From: CAVSVP01 sp963731125
Lineage (GTDB): Bacteria > Pseudomonadota > Gammaproteobacteria > Competibacterales > Competibacteraceae
NCBI GenBank assembly: GCA_963731125.1
Contig: CAVSVP010000008.1
Location: 1-64,000, forward strand
Direction of reading: 5' to 3'
DNA length: 64,000 nucleotides
The notes below the pieces were generated by a model. That model ran no database searches. It was not told the origin of the DNA and saw only the letters and a program-made list of their open reading frames with translations. The position numbers and the translations under genes are program-made. Below are positions 24,107-33,754 of the stretch, in pieces. Every line of letters starts with the position of its first letter. Position 1 is the stretch's first letter.

Positions 24107-27100
24107 TTAGCGTTTCTCTGAGTCAGCTTTTCTCTCTTGTTCAGCTGCCGTCATCAGAAAAGCCAGTGCGGCTAAAATGGCTTTATTAACTTGATGGGGC
24201 GGACTTGCACAGAAGGTGTTCCAGGCCTCGGCGCATGACTCGCTGTAGTCGCTATAGGTCGAAGCCGGATAAGTTTCCCGCCAGGCTAAGTATACTGCAG
24301 TGCCGATTACTACATCTAGAACCAGGTAGTCATGCACGCGCAGCTCCGGATGCCTTTTAAAAACGTCGGACAACACCAGCAGGGTTTCAATGTTGAGCTG
24401 ACGGTAAGCTGGTGCTGGAATCTCGCGTAACAGCTGAGTTATGCGTTGCTCGCAAGACATGCCGTTAGCCGTTGGATTAGCCAGCATGGCGATACTGTCC
24501 AGGCGGTTGCGAGCGTCCAGCTGGTTACCAATAATAAGACCTTGACAATGCGCTAAAATATCTAAAACTCGCTGGCCAACATCCTCTGGCATAGTGGTAA
24601 GCGTGCCGCTAATTTCTCGCCAGGTGCTCCAAATATCGTCTCCAACCAATCCCAAGTCAGCTTCGCTCGACGCATTCGTTTGGCGCAATGGGGGAAGCTG
24701 ACCTTCATAGCGCAGGGCTTCGAGGTGAGTCAGTACGTGATCAATATTCTCCCGGTGGGCGATGACTTGGTGTAATCGGGAAAGAATCGCTGAGGGACTT
24801 AGCTTGAGCAGTGCTTCAAAGGCTTCTCCGCGAGTGATCCGCCATTCTTTGGCTAGGTAACCCGTCATGAGTAACAGGAAGTGCCAGGGGTGCAGTGTCG
24901 TCAGCTGGTTAAAAAGGTGCGGTTCGGTCTCGTTCAGTAATCCCAGAAACACGATGAGTTCCTGAAGCAACGCTTGGCCACGCGGATCAACGCTGCCGTA
25001 GGCGCGCAACAGGTCCCTGAAAGCGGTGTGGCTAAGGGGATGGGTGATTACGGCTTGGCTGCTGTAGGCAAGACCGATCGCAACAGGATGTTGGCTTGCC
25101 AGAAGTTTGGTGACTGCTTTTTCCAGCCCTTCGTCAACTTTTTCCAACATGCCTGCCGCACCTCGCAGCACTGCCCACAAACGAGCGTCACCGGCCCGCA
25201 CATAGACCGCCTCAGTGAATTGTCGTAGAGTATGGCCGCTAGCGGTGAGAAAATTAGGTTCCAGGCGCTTCCATAGGAGTCTCAGCAATTCGATTTGTTC
25301 ATAGGGATTGCGGCTATTGTTCAATTGTGCCAGTAAGCGTCTATTGTCGGCCTCTTGCTGCCAACGTAGGGCGGTTGCAAGGGCTAAAGGCCGGGTTTCG
25401 GTTTTGCGCCATACCAGGGCAATAGTCTCCCCGGCATAAAACAGGGGCAGGGGATTTTCCGGCGGCGGTTCATAGGTATCCAGCCGCTCCCACGCGGCGC
25501 TGGGAAGCAGTTCCACCAGTTTTCCTACCCGCACTTTATTATCACCAAAGCCGTCGGTTTGTAATTGTTGCAGTAGCTCCAGCAGTGCCTGATGGCCACC
25601 GGTCTTAAGCATGGCATTGGTAATTAGCAGCGTCATCAAAGGGTGGCCTGGCTGATTCCAGTGAGTTTTGATATAAGCCAGTTCGGCTTTTAGCCGGGCT
25701 ATCAGAAGGCGGTTGTCCAGACTTAAGTAAGAGTCGGTTTGGTTTAAAAAAGGTGGCAGAAACAGCGTAGTCTCACCGCCTTTAAACGTGAAAACTTGAC
25801 AAGTCACCAGACTTCCCAGCCGGCCACAGGGACATCCGGTTAAACCCAGGGCTGGATTGCGGCCTAATTTCTGAAAGACAGTTTCCAACTGGGCAGCCGG
25901 GCGCACTTTTAGCGGGCGGATCTGCTCCCATGTCTGGGTAATAATGCCATGCGTCTCTAAATTGGTTTTGACAGTTGCATCCTCGGCTATAATAGCGAGG
26001 TGGATAATACCGTCCGCTCGGCGGTCACCGCGGCGGCGGTTTAGGGGGTCTAGATCAGCAGGATGAATCAAGTTGTTCTGCAGCAGCGTGCTGATTAGAT
26101 AAAGGCTTTGTGCTGCCCGCAGTGTCGTATTAGTACCGGGTGGATAATGGTGTTTAACAGCTGGTTTTTTCTGGAAACCCAATAAATCTGCCGCGGTGTT
26201 ATTCTGGTTGGGCAGCAGCTGTTGAACAGCATGCTGATTCAACAATACCGCTAAATGGCGCTGGTAATGCTGGGTCTGCTCTAGATCGGCAGATATCGCG
26301 CTGTCCAGCATTAGATAAATCAAACCCAGCGATAACTGTAACTCTGCAGGCCCAAGGCGGCGCAAACCGGCTGAGATTGTCAGCCATTGATCAGCGGGTG
26401 CTGATTGCGCGGGCTGAGCCATACTTTGTAAACGCTCGCGGGCTATCTGTCTGCAAAGCTGCTCATCGCTTTTCTGCCGGATGTGCGCGATCCATGCCAG
26501 ATCGTCCACCGCAAAAGCGGGAAAGCTAACGACGCTTAATAGTGGCGCAGCGATTTCGTCAATATCGGCCGCTCTGGAGAGTCGAGCATTCAGAATATTG
26601 CGGGTCTTGGCAATATCGTCGGCCAGCACATGGATCGATGAAGCCGAATTACCGTAAAGACCAAACAGATTAAAACCCTGCAACATCTCGAGAGCCGCCT
26701 TAATCAAACTGAGCGAGGCGATATCAAGTTCCTCTGGGCACCAGCAACGATTCGGCGCTGAGCTTAGATAAGCAGGATAGCAGGGGTGGGCCAGACAGTA
26801 GGTCAGGTTCTGGATAAAGTCTACCTCATCCAGGGTAAAGATGATAAACAGTCCTGAGGCGGTCATCTGGACCAGTATCAATAGGAACAGCGCTAAGGCG
26901 TCTGGCGGTAGTTGATTCTGCGCAAAATTCGCGGCTTCTAATTTTCTCCCGCGCGTGTCAGAGCCAATCTGCAATATGGCAAAAATCTCTTCGGAATGGC
27001 TGGCGTGCTCCCTTGGCGTAACCTGTTCCATGATGGCCGCCAGTAAACCACGCATTAGTTTCACGGTGCTTTGTTCCAGGCAATAGCGCTTACTTTCCTC

Positions 27101-27343
27101 GTTACCCTGGCGTCGATAGGCAAGCGTTAAGCTCCACACAACCAGAATGCTGTAAAGATTGTCATATAACCAGGTTGGCTTGCGATGACCTTGAGTATCG
27201 ATGGCGCTATCTTGAAAAAGTAGGCCCGTAATAGGGTCTTGCCGGGATAAGATAGTAACTTGAACCAGCTCGTAATACGTTGCTAACTGCTGCCTGATAG
27301 GTTGGTTATCGGCAATGTGCTTATCGGGTGTATCCAACTTCAT
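24107..27343 (-). CDS. Phosphorylase kinase alpha/beta subunit-like (GH15-related) protein
   Basis: 1078 residues with clear resemblance to the regulatory alpha/beta subunits of eukaryotic phosphorylase b kinase. Segments I recognise from those subunits: WLYDNLYSILVVWSLTLAYR (58-77), LEQSTVKLMRGLL (89-101), LVQMTASGL with DEVDFIQNL (157-180), SIHVLADDI (236-244), LLSVVSFPAFAVDD (268-281) and, further on, HPADLDPLNRR. GAGGA upstream supports the start. The family is built on a glucoamylase-like (GH15) barrel; the animal proteins bind calmodulin and the catalytic gamma kinase. No kinase or glycogen phosphorylase gene is nearby. A carbohydrate-binding or regulatory role in glycogen metabolism is a guess; enzyme activity cannot be judged. 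Confidence 0.8.
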   Translation of the reverse strand: MKLDTPDKHIADNQPIRQQLATYYELVQVTILSRQDPITGLLFQDSAIDTQGHRKPTWLYDNLYSILVVWSLTLAYRRQGNEESKRYCLEQSTVKLMRGLLAAIMEQVTPREHASHSEEIFAILQIGSDTRGRKLEAANFAQNQLPPDALALFLLILVQMTASGLFIIFTLDEVDFIQNLTYCLAHPCYPAYLSSAPNRCWCPEELDIASLSLIKAALEMLQGFNLFGLYGNSASSIHVLADDIAKTRNILNARLSRAADIDEIAAPLLSVVSFPAFAVDDLAWIAHIRQKSDEQLCRQIARERLQSMAQPAQSAPADQWLTISAGLRRLGPAELQLSLGLIYLMLDSAISADLEQTQHYQRHLAVLLNQHAVQQLLPNQNNTAADLLGFQKKPAVKHHYPPGTNTTLRAAQSLYLISTLLQNNLIHPADLDPLNRRRGDRRADGIIHLAIIAEDATVKTNLETHGIITQTWEQIRPLKVRPAAQLETVFQKLGRNPALGLTGCPCGRLGSLVTCQVFTFKGGETTLFLPPFLNQTDSYLSLDNRLLIARLKAELAYIKTHWNQPGHPLMTLLITNAMLKTGGHQALLELLQQLQTDGFGDNKVRVGKLVELLPSAAWERLDTYEPPPENPLPLFYAGETIALVWRKTETRPLALATALRWQQEADNRRLLAQLNNSRNPYEQIELLRLLWKRLEPNFLTASGHTLRQFTEAVYVRAGDARLWAVLRGAAGMLEKVDEGLEKAVTKLLASQHPVAIGLAYSSQAVITHPLSHTAFRDLLRAYGSVDPRGQALLQELIVFLGLLNETEPHLFNQLTTLHPWHFLLLMTGYLAKEWRITRGEAFEALLKLSPSAILSRLHQVIAHRENIDHVLTHLEALRYEGQLPPLRQTNASSEADLGLVGDDIWSTWREISGTLTTMPEDVGQRVLDILAHCQGLIIGNQLDARNRLDSIAMLANPTANGMSCEQRITQLLREIPAPAYRQLNIETLLVLSDVFKRHPELRVHDYLVLDVVIGTAVYLAWRETYPASTYSDYSESCAEAWNTFCASPPHQVNKAILAALAFLMTAAEQERKADSEKR

Positions 27344-28031
27344 GGGCGTATCCTCAGCTCGTTGAGGATCCCGAGTGGCGATGAGCGTGTTTTACGGCGG
27401 CATCGCCTCAAGTTTCCAAAGCCCTGCAAAGGTCTTATGAAAGAGGTAAATAATCCAGGGCCGCTATCTTAATAAAGCGCAATGCTGTTCTTTAGTGTAT
27501 GGGTAAACTCCTGAATTCTCGTTGTACCATTTACTGGCTACAGTCCTAGCAAACGAGCGCTTTGTAATTGCGCTTAATTACTGGAGAGAAGACCTACTCC
27601 AGACCGTGTCTGAGCATCAACAAGCCGCTGCTTGGCTGCAATAACATTCTTGCAGAACGAAACCCAACGCTCTGAAAAGACTTTGCCAGTGTCACCAATA
27701 AGTTTGTTGCAAAATAGCATAATAGTTGTCACAATGCAACATTATTTAACTGATTTATTATTTACACAACAACTTTATATGGAAAATTCATGCCTTACCT
27801 CTATCCTAATACTCGACGGTTTATAGAAGCTGACTAAAGCCGGGCATTCCTATGCTGGCGCTCGTGCAATGGTTAGTTGATCAGGGATCGGCTATAGGGC
27901 TATAGATATTAGATAAATCTCTGCGCAGGCGGATTATTCATCCAAAGGAGGGATATGCTAAACTTTCTTGCTCAAATCATTTCTGTACTATGGTGGCGAC
28001 TCGCGCCCCGCTAAGTAAGTCTGGAGCATAC
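27344..28031. other. AT-rich intergenic region between divergent genes
   Basis: About 690 bp between the divergent phosphorylase-kinase-like gene and ndk. A 64-codon frame at 27632-27826 has no ribosome site and an AT-driven composition and is not accepted as a gene. The interval must hold promoters for both directions; no motif is clear. Confidence 0.5.
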
Positions 28032-28463
28032 ATGGCCGTTGAACGCACTCTTTCCATCGTCAAGCCTGACGCCATAGCTAAAAATACCATTGGTAAAATT
28101 TACAGCCGTTTTGAGGATAACGGGTTACGCATCGTTGCTGCTAAGATGCTGCATCTTTCTCAGGAGCAGGCTGAAAAATTCTACGCTGTTCATCGTGAGC
28201 GTCCTTTTTTTCATGATCTCGTTAATTTTATGACCTCCGGGCCGATAATGGTGCAGGTATTGGAGGGCGAAGATGCTATTGCCAAGCATAGGGAAATCAT
28301 GGGGGCCACTGACCCTAGTAAGGCGGCTCCCGGTACTATACGCGCCGACTTTGCCGACAATGTGGAGGAAAATGCCGTGCATGGCTCCGATGGTTCTGAA
28401 ACTGCGGCTGCGGAAATCGAGTTTTTCTTCACTGGCACCGAACTTTACCCGCGTACTCGATAA
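28032..28463 (+). CDS. ndk: Nucleoside diphosphate kinase
   Basis: Transfers the gamma phosphate from ATP to nucleoside diphosphates through a phospho-His. The start at 28032 (MAVERTLSIVKPDA) follows CTGGAG by five bases and gives the normal 143-residue length. Motifs include SIVKPDAIAKN, GPIMVQVLEG, GATDPSKAAPGTIR and the active-site His in ENAVHGSDGSE. First gene of the conserved series ndk-rlmN-pilW-rodZ-hisS. Confidence 0.96.
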   Translation: MAVERTLSIVKPDAIAKNTIGKIYSRFEDNGLRIVAAKMLHLSQEQAEKFYAVHRERPFFHDLVNFMTSGPIMVQVLEGEDAIAKHREIMGATDPSKAAPGTIRADFADNVEENAVHGSDGSETAAAEIEFFFTGTELYPRTR

Positions 28464-29554
28464 TGTCGGTGGAAAAGCGCAATCTGCTCAATTTCGACCG
28501 CCGGGATCTGGAAGTCTTTTTTGGAGCTCTGGGTGAAAAGACGTACCGTGCTGCACAGGTGATGAAGTGGATCTATCATGAAGGCGTTATTGATTTCGCC
28601 GCCATGACCAATCTCAGCAAAAAGCTAAGAGAAAAGCTGCGGGAGGTGGCCGAGGTGCGGCCGCCGGAAACAGTGTTGGAGCAAGTCTCCAAGGACGGTT
28701 CTCATAAGTGGCTGATTCGCCTCGATAGCGGTAATTGCATCGAGGCAGTCTTTATTCCGGAACCCGACCGGGGCACTCTCTGTGTGTCATCCCAGATCGG
28801 TTGTGCGCTAAACTGCACTTTTTGCGCCACAGCTACCCAAGGGTTCAATCGTAATCTGCAGGTTGCCGAGATCGTTGGCCAGCTCTGGCAGGCTAACCGC
28901 CTGCTAGGCGGTGAACGCAATGGCAACCGCAGAATCACCAATGTGGTGATGATGGGCATGGGTGAGCCGCTGCTGAATTTTGATCATGTGGTCAAGGCCA
29001 TGAATCTTATGCAGGATGATTTAGGTTTTGGTCTTTCCAAGCGTCGTGTTACGCTAAGCACCGCTGGGGTAGTTCCTGCGCTTTACCGGCTGCGTGAAGT
29101 CTCGGACGTGAGTCTGGCAGTTTCTCTGCATGCGCCTTGCGACGAGTTACGCAATGAACTGGTGCCGTTAAACCGGAAGTATCCGATCGCTGAACTCTTA
29201 GCGGCCTGCCAGCATTATATTGCCGACAAGCCGCAACGACGCGTTACCTGGGAATATGTTATGTTAGCGGGAATTAACGATTCTGAAATTCACGCCAGGA
29301 CATTAGTCAAGCTGATCAAGCCAATTCCCTCCAAGGTTAATCTGATTCCCTTTAACTCTTTTCCGGGCACTAACTACCGGTGTTCCGAGTCGGCTACCAT
29401 CGAGCGATTCCGTGCCATTCTCATGGCCCATGGTGTGACGACGGTCACTCGAAAGACGCGGGGTGACGATATTGATGCCGCTTGTGGACAATTGGCAGGC
29501 AGGGTTCAGGACCGGGGTCACCGTCAGTCGCGCAGCATGCGTGTGGCGGGATAA
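28463..29554 (+). CDS. rlmN: 23S rRNA / tRNA adenine-C2 methyltransferase
   Basis: Radical-SAM enzyme that methylates A2503 of 23S rRNA and A37 of some tRNAs. The iron-sulfur cluster motif is C114, C118, C121 in GCALNCTFCATAT; the second catalytic Cys is in DAACGQLAG near the C-terminus. MMGMGEPLLN and STAGVVP are further family motifs. 363 residues, normal size. Its ATG shares one base with the ndk stop, so translation is coupled. Confidence 0.96.
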   Translation: MSVEKRNLLNFDRRDLEVFFGALGEKTYRAAQVMKWIYHEGVIDFAAMTNLSKKLREKLREVAEVRPPETVLEQVSKDGSHKWLIRLDSGNCIEAVFIPEPDRGTLCVSSQIGCALNCTFCATATQGFNRNLQVAEIVGQLWQANRLLGGERNGNRRITNVVMMGMGEPLLNFDHVVKAMNLMQDDLGFGLSKRRVTLSTAGVVPALYRLREVSDVSLAVSLHAPCDELRNELVPLNRKYPIAELLAACQHYIADKPQRRVTWEYVMLAGINDSEIHARTLVKLIKPIPSKVNLIPFNSFPGTNYRCSESATIERFRAILMAHGVTTVTRKTRGDDIDAACGQLAGRVQDRGHRQSRSMRVAG

Positions 29555-29561
29555 CGTGTTT

Positions 29562-30320
29562 ATGCAACGCCTGCTTCACCACGTGCTCATTGTTCTTGCG
29601 CTCCTGCTAGGCGGGGGGTGCGCTGGTTTATCGGGACCTGGATCAGACGCATCCGACGCGAATGCTGCTACCCTCAACTACGAGCTGGGGTCGCGTTACA
29701 TGCTGCAGGGGCATTTTGACGTAGCACTGGAAAAGCTTCGTAAAGCGCTTTCCTATAACGACAGTTTTCCCGAAGCCCATAATGCTATTGCCCTGCTCTA
29801 TGAGCAAACGGGCCAAGAGACCCTGGCAGAGCATCATTATCAGCGAGCGGTAGAATTGAATGCTGAGTTTACCCGGGCAAAGTTAAACTATGCCCAGTTT
29901 CTTTGTACCCATGGCAACCCCTCCGAGGGGGAGAAGCAATTTTTAGCGGTGGCAACCGGTTCGCCGGTTGACTCTGCGGATGTTTACGAAGCGTACACAG
30001 GGGCAGCCGTCTGTGCTCTTGCCATACCTGACCGGAAACGGGCTGATGCCTATCTACGTAAGGCCCTGGAATTAAAACCGGATGATGCCAGCGCGCTATA
30101 CCGGTTGGCCGATTTAAGTTACGGTGAAGGCGAGTACCTGAAAGCACGGGCTTTTCTGCAACGTTATCATGCGTTGGCCGGGTACAGTCCAGAGAGCCTC
30201 TGGTTGGGCATTAGCATTGAAGAAAAGCTGGGCGATTCGCCGCTGCGACGGCAGTATACCCAATTACTGCTGTCCGATTTTGCCGATTCCGATGCTGCTC
30301 AACGCGTTAGGACGAAGTGA
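29562..30320 (+). CDS. pilW: Type IV pilus biogenesis/stability lipoprotein PilW (PilF)
   Basis: Outer-membrane lipoprotein that helps assemble the PilQ secretin. The start at 29562 is chosen because the protein then has a lipoprotein signal peptide, MQRLLHHVLIVLALLLGGGC, with the lipidated Cys at position 20. The rest is a series of TPR repeats (for example NYELGSRYMLQGHFDVALEK, EAHNAIALLYEQTGQETLAE). 252 residues fits the family. Position between rlmN and rodZ is conserved in Gammaproteobacteria. Confidence 0.9.
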   Translation: MQRLLHHVLIVLALLLGGGCAGLSGPGSDASDANAATLNYELGSRYMLQGHFDVALEKLRKALSYNDSFPEAHNAIALLYEQTGQETLAEHHYQRAVELNAEFTRAKLNYAQFLCTHGNPSEGEKQFLAVATGSPVDSADVYEAYTGAAVCALAIPDRKRADAYLRKALELKPDDASALYRLADLSYGEGEYLKARAFLQRYHALAGYSPESLWLGISIEEKLGDSPLRRQYTQLLLSDFADSDAAQRVRTK

Positions 30321-30334
30321 ATAGGAAAGGGAAA

Positions 30335-31393
30335 ATGCGAGAGACAGCTTGTGGAGCAAACGCCGTAAGAGACAGTTCACCAGAGTCACTGGGGGCGCTA
30401 CTTACCAGAGCGCGTAACGAGCGAGGTCTAGAGCAGCGCGAAGCTGCCGCTCGCCTGGGACTGAGTCTGGAAACCATTCGCGCTTTGGAAGAAGATAACA
30501 TCGGCAAGTTAGACGCGCCGGTTTTCGTGCGCAGCTATCTTGTCCGTTATGCCAGGCTGCTTAATCTGTCTGAGCCGGAAATTTTGCAGCACTACCGGCA
30601 ATTGGGACTGAAAGAGCAGCCGCCGTTGCGGATGGTGAATACGATTAAACCCCAAGCCAAAACTCGCGATGTTTTCCGCTGGTTTGCTTATTTGTTACTG
30701 ATTGCGTTGTTAGGATGGCTGGGTTGGTTAGGTAGTGAGCGGTTTCTGGCTCATCCGGAAAACTCTGAGGCCGTGGTCTCATTAGCGCGAAATCCTGATA
30801 AGGGCAAGCCGCTCATCCTAGCCCCCTCTGCTCAGACTGAGATCCGGACTCCGGCTGAAAATCATAATTCCTCGGCTGTGGCAAAACCAACCATAGTCAC
30901 AGATGTCTCATCCGCACCCGCCGTAGCAGCGACACCGACTGAGGCTGCAGAGCTCAGTGATAATGCTGTTGGGACCGCCCAGGCTAGTGCGGAAAACGCC
31001 GTGATGGAAACCACTGCCGGTCCTGAGGCTGAGCTCACAGATCCTGTAGTGCAATCTCCACTTGACACGGAGACTAGGGCGGAATCCAACTCCGCTACCG
31101 CTTCTGCGCCAACTACTGGTATGTCTGAACGGAATGCTAAGCTGGTGCTGGAGTTAACAGCGGACTGCTGGGTGGATATCAAAGATGCTACTGGGGAACA
31201 ATTGGCTTACGGGATTTTACCGGCCAATTCCGTTAAGATTCTTTCTGGCCTAGCCCCATTTTCGGTGCTGTTGGGTAATTCTGAGGCCGTCCAGATTACT
31301 CTCAATAATGAGCCCATTGATCAGGCTAGTTATGTTAAGCGGGGAGGCGTGAGTCGCTTTGCTCTGAAGCTACCCAACTCTGCTGCTTATTGA
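30335..31393 (+). CDS. rodZ: Cytoskeleton protein RodZ
   Basis: Links the MreB filament to the membrane and shapes the cell. N-terminal Xre-type helix-turn-helix (LLTRARNERGLEQREAAARL), a basic linker, one membrane helix (FAYLLLIALLGWLGWLG, about 110-127), a Ser/Thr/Ala-rich periplasmic spacer, and a C-terminal DUF4115 beta domain starting LVLELTADCWVDIKDATG. ATG at 30335 has AGGAAAGG four bases upstream; a GTG at 30317 that overlaps the pilW stop would add six residues. Confidence 0.92.
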   Translation: MRETACGANAVRDSSPESLGALLTRARNERGLEQREAAARLGLSLETIRALEEDNIGKLDAPVFVRSYLVRYARLLNLSEPEILQHYRQLGLKEQPPLRMVNTIKPQAKTRDVFRWFAYLLLIALLGWLGWLGSERFLAHPENSEAVVSLARNPDKGKPLILAPSAQTEIRTPAENHNSSAVAKPTIVTDVSSAPAVAATPTEAAELSDNAVGTAQASAENAVMETTAGPEAELTDPVVQSPLDTETRAESNSATASAPTTGMSERNAKLVLELTADCWVDIKDATGEQLAYGILPANSVKILSGLAPFSVLLGNSEAVQITLNNEPIDQASYVKRGGVSRFALKLPNSAAY

Positions 31394-31450
31394 GCAGTGT
31401 TAGCTGCTGCGGCGGATTTGCTTAATCACCGATGCACCGCACTTAAAATC

Positions 31451-32764
31451 ATGGCAAAAAACTTCCAAGCTATCCGCGGCATGAATGACGCGTTGCCTGC
31501 GGAAACTTCTCTCTGGGCCTATGTGGAAGCCACGTTTCGGGACCTATTGACCGGCTATAGTTACCGGGAAATTCGTTTACCCGTTGTTGAGAAAACTGAA
31601 CTTTTTGCCCGCTCCATCGGCGAGGTAACCGATATCGTTGAGAAGGAAATGTATACCTTTTCTGACCGCAACGGTGATAGTCTTACCTTGCGCCCGGAAG
31701 GCACGGCAGGTTGCGTGCGTGCCTGCCTGGAGCATGGTTTGCTGCATAATCAGCTTCAGCGGCTATGGTATATGGGCCCTATGTTCCGCCACGAACGTCC
31801 GCAAAAGGGGCGCTATCGTCAGTTTCACCAGTTCGGTGCGGAAGCCTACGGCATGGCTGGTCCAGACATTGATGTCGAATTAATCTGCTTAACTGCCCGC
31901 TTATGGAAACGTCTGGGCATCAAGGACGTAAATTTGCAGCTTAATTCCTTAGGATCCAGTGCAGTTCGGGCGGAGTACCGAAAACAGCTAGTGACTTATT
32001 TTCAGGCGCATTGGGAAGCACTCGATCAGGACAGTCAGCGACGGCTGTATAGCAATCCGCTGCGCATTCTGGATAGTAAAAATCCCCGGATGTCCGAGAT
32101 TGTCGCAGGAGCACCTCAATTGTTGGATTACCTAGACACGGAGTCCCGTGCTCACTTTGAACGACTTCAGGAGCTGTTAGCGGCCACAGGGATTGCTTAC
32201 CAAGTGAACCCACGCCTAGTGCGGGGGTTGGATTATTACTGTAAAACCGTGTTTGAATGGGTAACCGATCAGTTAGGTGCCCAGGGTACAATTTGTGCGG
32301 GTGGTCGTTATGATGGTTTGGTGGAGCAGTTGGGCGGTCGTGCCACACCTGCCGTAGGTTTCGCCGTAGGTTTGGAAAGATTAATTGCCATGTTGGCCGA
32401 GGCGGGTACTCGCGGTTTGGATCAGGATCCCGCCGCTTACCTGGTAATGGTTGGCGAGGCTGCTGAGCAGCGTGGCCTGCCATTGGCCGAAGCCTTACGG
32501 GATCGTTTGCCCGACCTGCGTTTGCAGATCAATTGTGGCGGCGGCAGCTTTAAGACACAGCTAAGGCGTGCAGACCGTAGTGACGCCCGGTTAGCCTTAA
32601 TTTTGGGGGAGGAGGAGATTAACGCAGGGTGTATGACGGTAAAGTTCCTGCGCGAAACAGGCGAACAGATAAGCATATCTCAAGAAAGTATTACCGAATG
32701 GTTGGATGCCTATCTTGATGCCGATGTTAAGCTTGATCCGTTACTGTTAGAGCAGGCGCAGTAG
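31451..32764 (+). CDS. hisS: Histidyl-tRNA synthetase
   Basis: Class II synthetase charging tRNA-His. Start at 31451 gives MAKNFQAIRGMNDALP, the standard N-terminus. Motif 2 region LRPEGTAGCVRA and the His-specific RGLDYYCKTVFEW and AVGFAVGLERL are present; 437 residues. In many relatives ispG lies between rodZ and hisS; here rodZ is directly followed by hisS. Confidence 0.95.
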   Translation: MAKNFQAIRGMNDALPAETSLWAYVEATFRDLLTGYSYREIRLPVVEKTELFARSIGEVTDIVEKEMYTFSDRNGDSLTLRPEGTAGCVRACLEHGLLHNQLQRLWYMGPMFRHERPQKGRYRQFHQFGAEAYGMAGPDIDVELICLTARLWKRLGIKDVNLQLNSLGSSAVRAEYRKQLVTYFQAHWEALDQDSQRRLYSNPLRILDSKNPRMSEIVAGAPQLLDYLDTESRAHFERLQELLAATGIAYQVNPRLVRGLDYYCKTVFEWVTDQLGAQGTICAGGRYDGLVEQLGGRATPAVGFAVGLERLIAMLAEAGTRGLDQDPAAYLVMVGEAAEQRGLPLAEALRDRLPDLRLQINCGGGSFKTQLRRADRSDARLALILGEEEINAGCMTVKFLRETGEQISISQESITEWLDAYLDADVKLDPLLLEQAQ

Positions 32765-32785
32765 AAACCTAACGAGGTTTTGCTT
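32765..32785 (+). terminator. Weak hairpin after hisS
   Basis: AAACCT / AGGTTT with an AACG tetraloop directly follows the hisS stop codon, with a short T-containing tail. A possible weak terminator separating hisS from yfgM. Confidence 0.35.
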
Positions 32786-32792
32786 AGCTAAG

Positions 32793-32900
32793 CTATAGTG
32801 CCGGTCAAATGACCTGATACTGGTTACAAGGCTTCAAATCGTTAGTAAACAACGATTGTAATAAAATTATCGGCATCAATTCATATGGCTGGCACTATAG
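32793..32900. repeat. MITE-like element with terminal inverted repeats
   Basis: The two ends are perfect 10-bp inverted repeats, CTATAGTGCC at 32793-32802 and GGCACTATAG at 32891-32900. Extending inward, about 22 of 28 bases still pair. The interior of roughly 50 bp is AT-rich and non-coding. A partial third copy of the end (GGGCACTATA) lies at about 32909. The form fits a small non-autonomous transposable element. The remainder of 32765-33109 shows nothing else. Confidence 0.5.
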
Positions 32901-33109
32901 TCTACATCGGGCACTATAAATTTTCTTCTATTTTCCTACAATTAGGAATAATTTTTTCTAAGCCAATTCTGGTTATTTCTTGGTCGATAAAGTGGCTAAA
33001 TTTTTAGAGAAGATAACGGTTATTGCGCACCGCTTTAGGGCGACGACTAAAGCGTTCGACGAATCGGGTGAAAAAACCAAGATGGCAGATTTTATGCGGA
33101 GGCTCTGAA

Positions 33110-33748
33110 ATGGATCATTACGTTTCTGAGGATGAACAAGTCGAGGCCATAAAAAAGTGGTGGAAAGTTAATGGAGGCGCGATCGTTGGCGGAGTCGTTA
33201 TCGGTTTATTAGTGATTTTCGGCTGGCAGTATTGGTCTTCTTATCGTGTTAATCAAGCTGAACAGGCCGCTTTGCGTTATGCAGCGTTAAGTCGAGCGAT
33301 AGAAGCTAACGATACCGACCAGGCTCGCCAGGAAGGTCGGGTATTAATTGAAGATTTTTCTGCTTCTGCCTACGCCACTTTAGCGGCTTTTCAGCTTGCC
33401 AAATTGGCCGTACAGGAGGGAGATAATGCAACGGCCATTGGACGTCTAGAGTGGGCATTGGAACACTCTCGCCAAGATGGAATTAAAGATATCGCTAGAT
33501 TGCGTTTGGCGCGGGTGTTATTGACGGAGAAGCGTTACGATGCTGCTGAAGAGCTGCTGAATCAGGTGACTGGCACCAGCTTTACTGCTGAATTAGAAAA
33601 CTTGAGAGGCGATCTTTATGTGGCGCGCAACAAATTGGCCGAGGCCCGTGCAGCTTATCAGGCGGCTTTGGGAGCCGGCGGTGGTAATGCCATGTTGCAA
33701 ATGAAGCTTGAGAATCTTCCTCCCACTACGCAAGCCGGTCAGGAGTAA
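33110..33748 (+). CDS. yfgM: YfgM-like tetratricopeptide membrane protein
   Basis: Periplasmic chaperone-like protein bound to the inner membrane, associated with the Sec translocon in E. coli. The start at 33110 has GGAGG six to eight bases upstream and gives MDHYVSEDEQVEAIKKWWK. One membrane helix follows (AIVGGVVIGLLVIFGWQYW), then TPR repeats to the end. 212 residues. It sits between hisS and bamB as in most Gammaproteobacteria. Confidence 0.9.
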   Translation: MDHYVSEDEQVEAIKKWWKVNGGAIVGGVVIGLLVIFGWQYWSSYRVNQAEQAALRYAALSRAIEANDTDQARQEGRVLIEDFSASAYATLAAFQLAKLAVQEGDNATAIGRLEWALEHSRQDGIKDIARLRLARVLLTEKRYDAAEELLNQVTGTSFTAELENLRGDLYVARNKLAEARAAYQAALGAGGGNAMLQMKLENLPPTTQAGQE

Positions 33749-33754
33749 CCCCAT

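Noticed and set aside
27632..27826. A 64-codon frame between the phosphorylase-kinase-like gene and ndk.
   Set aside because: No ribosome site, AT-driven composition and no recognisable protein features.
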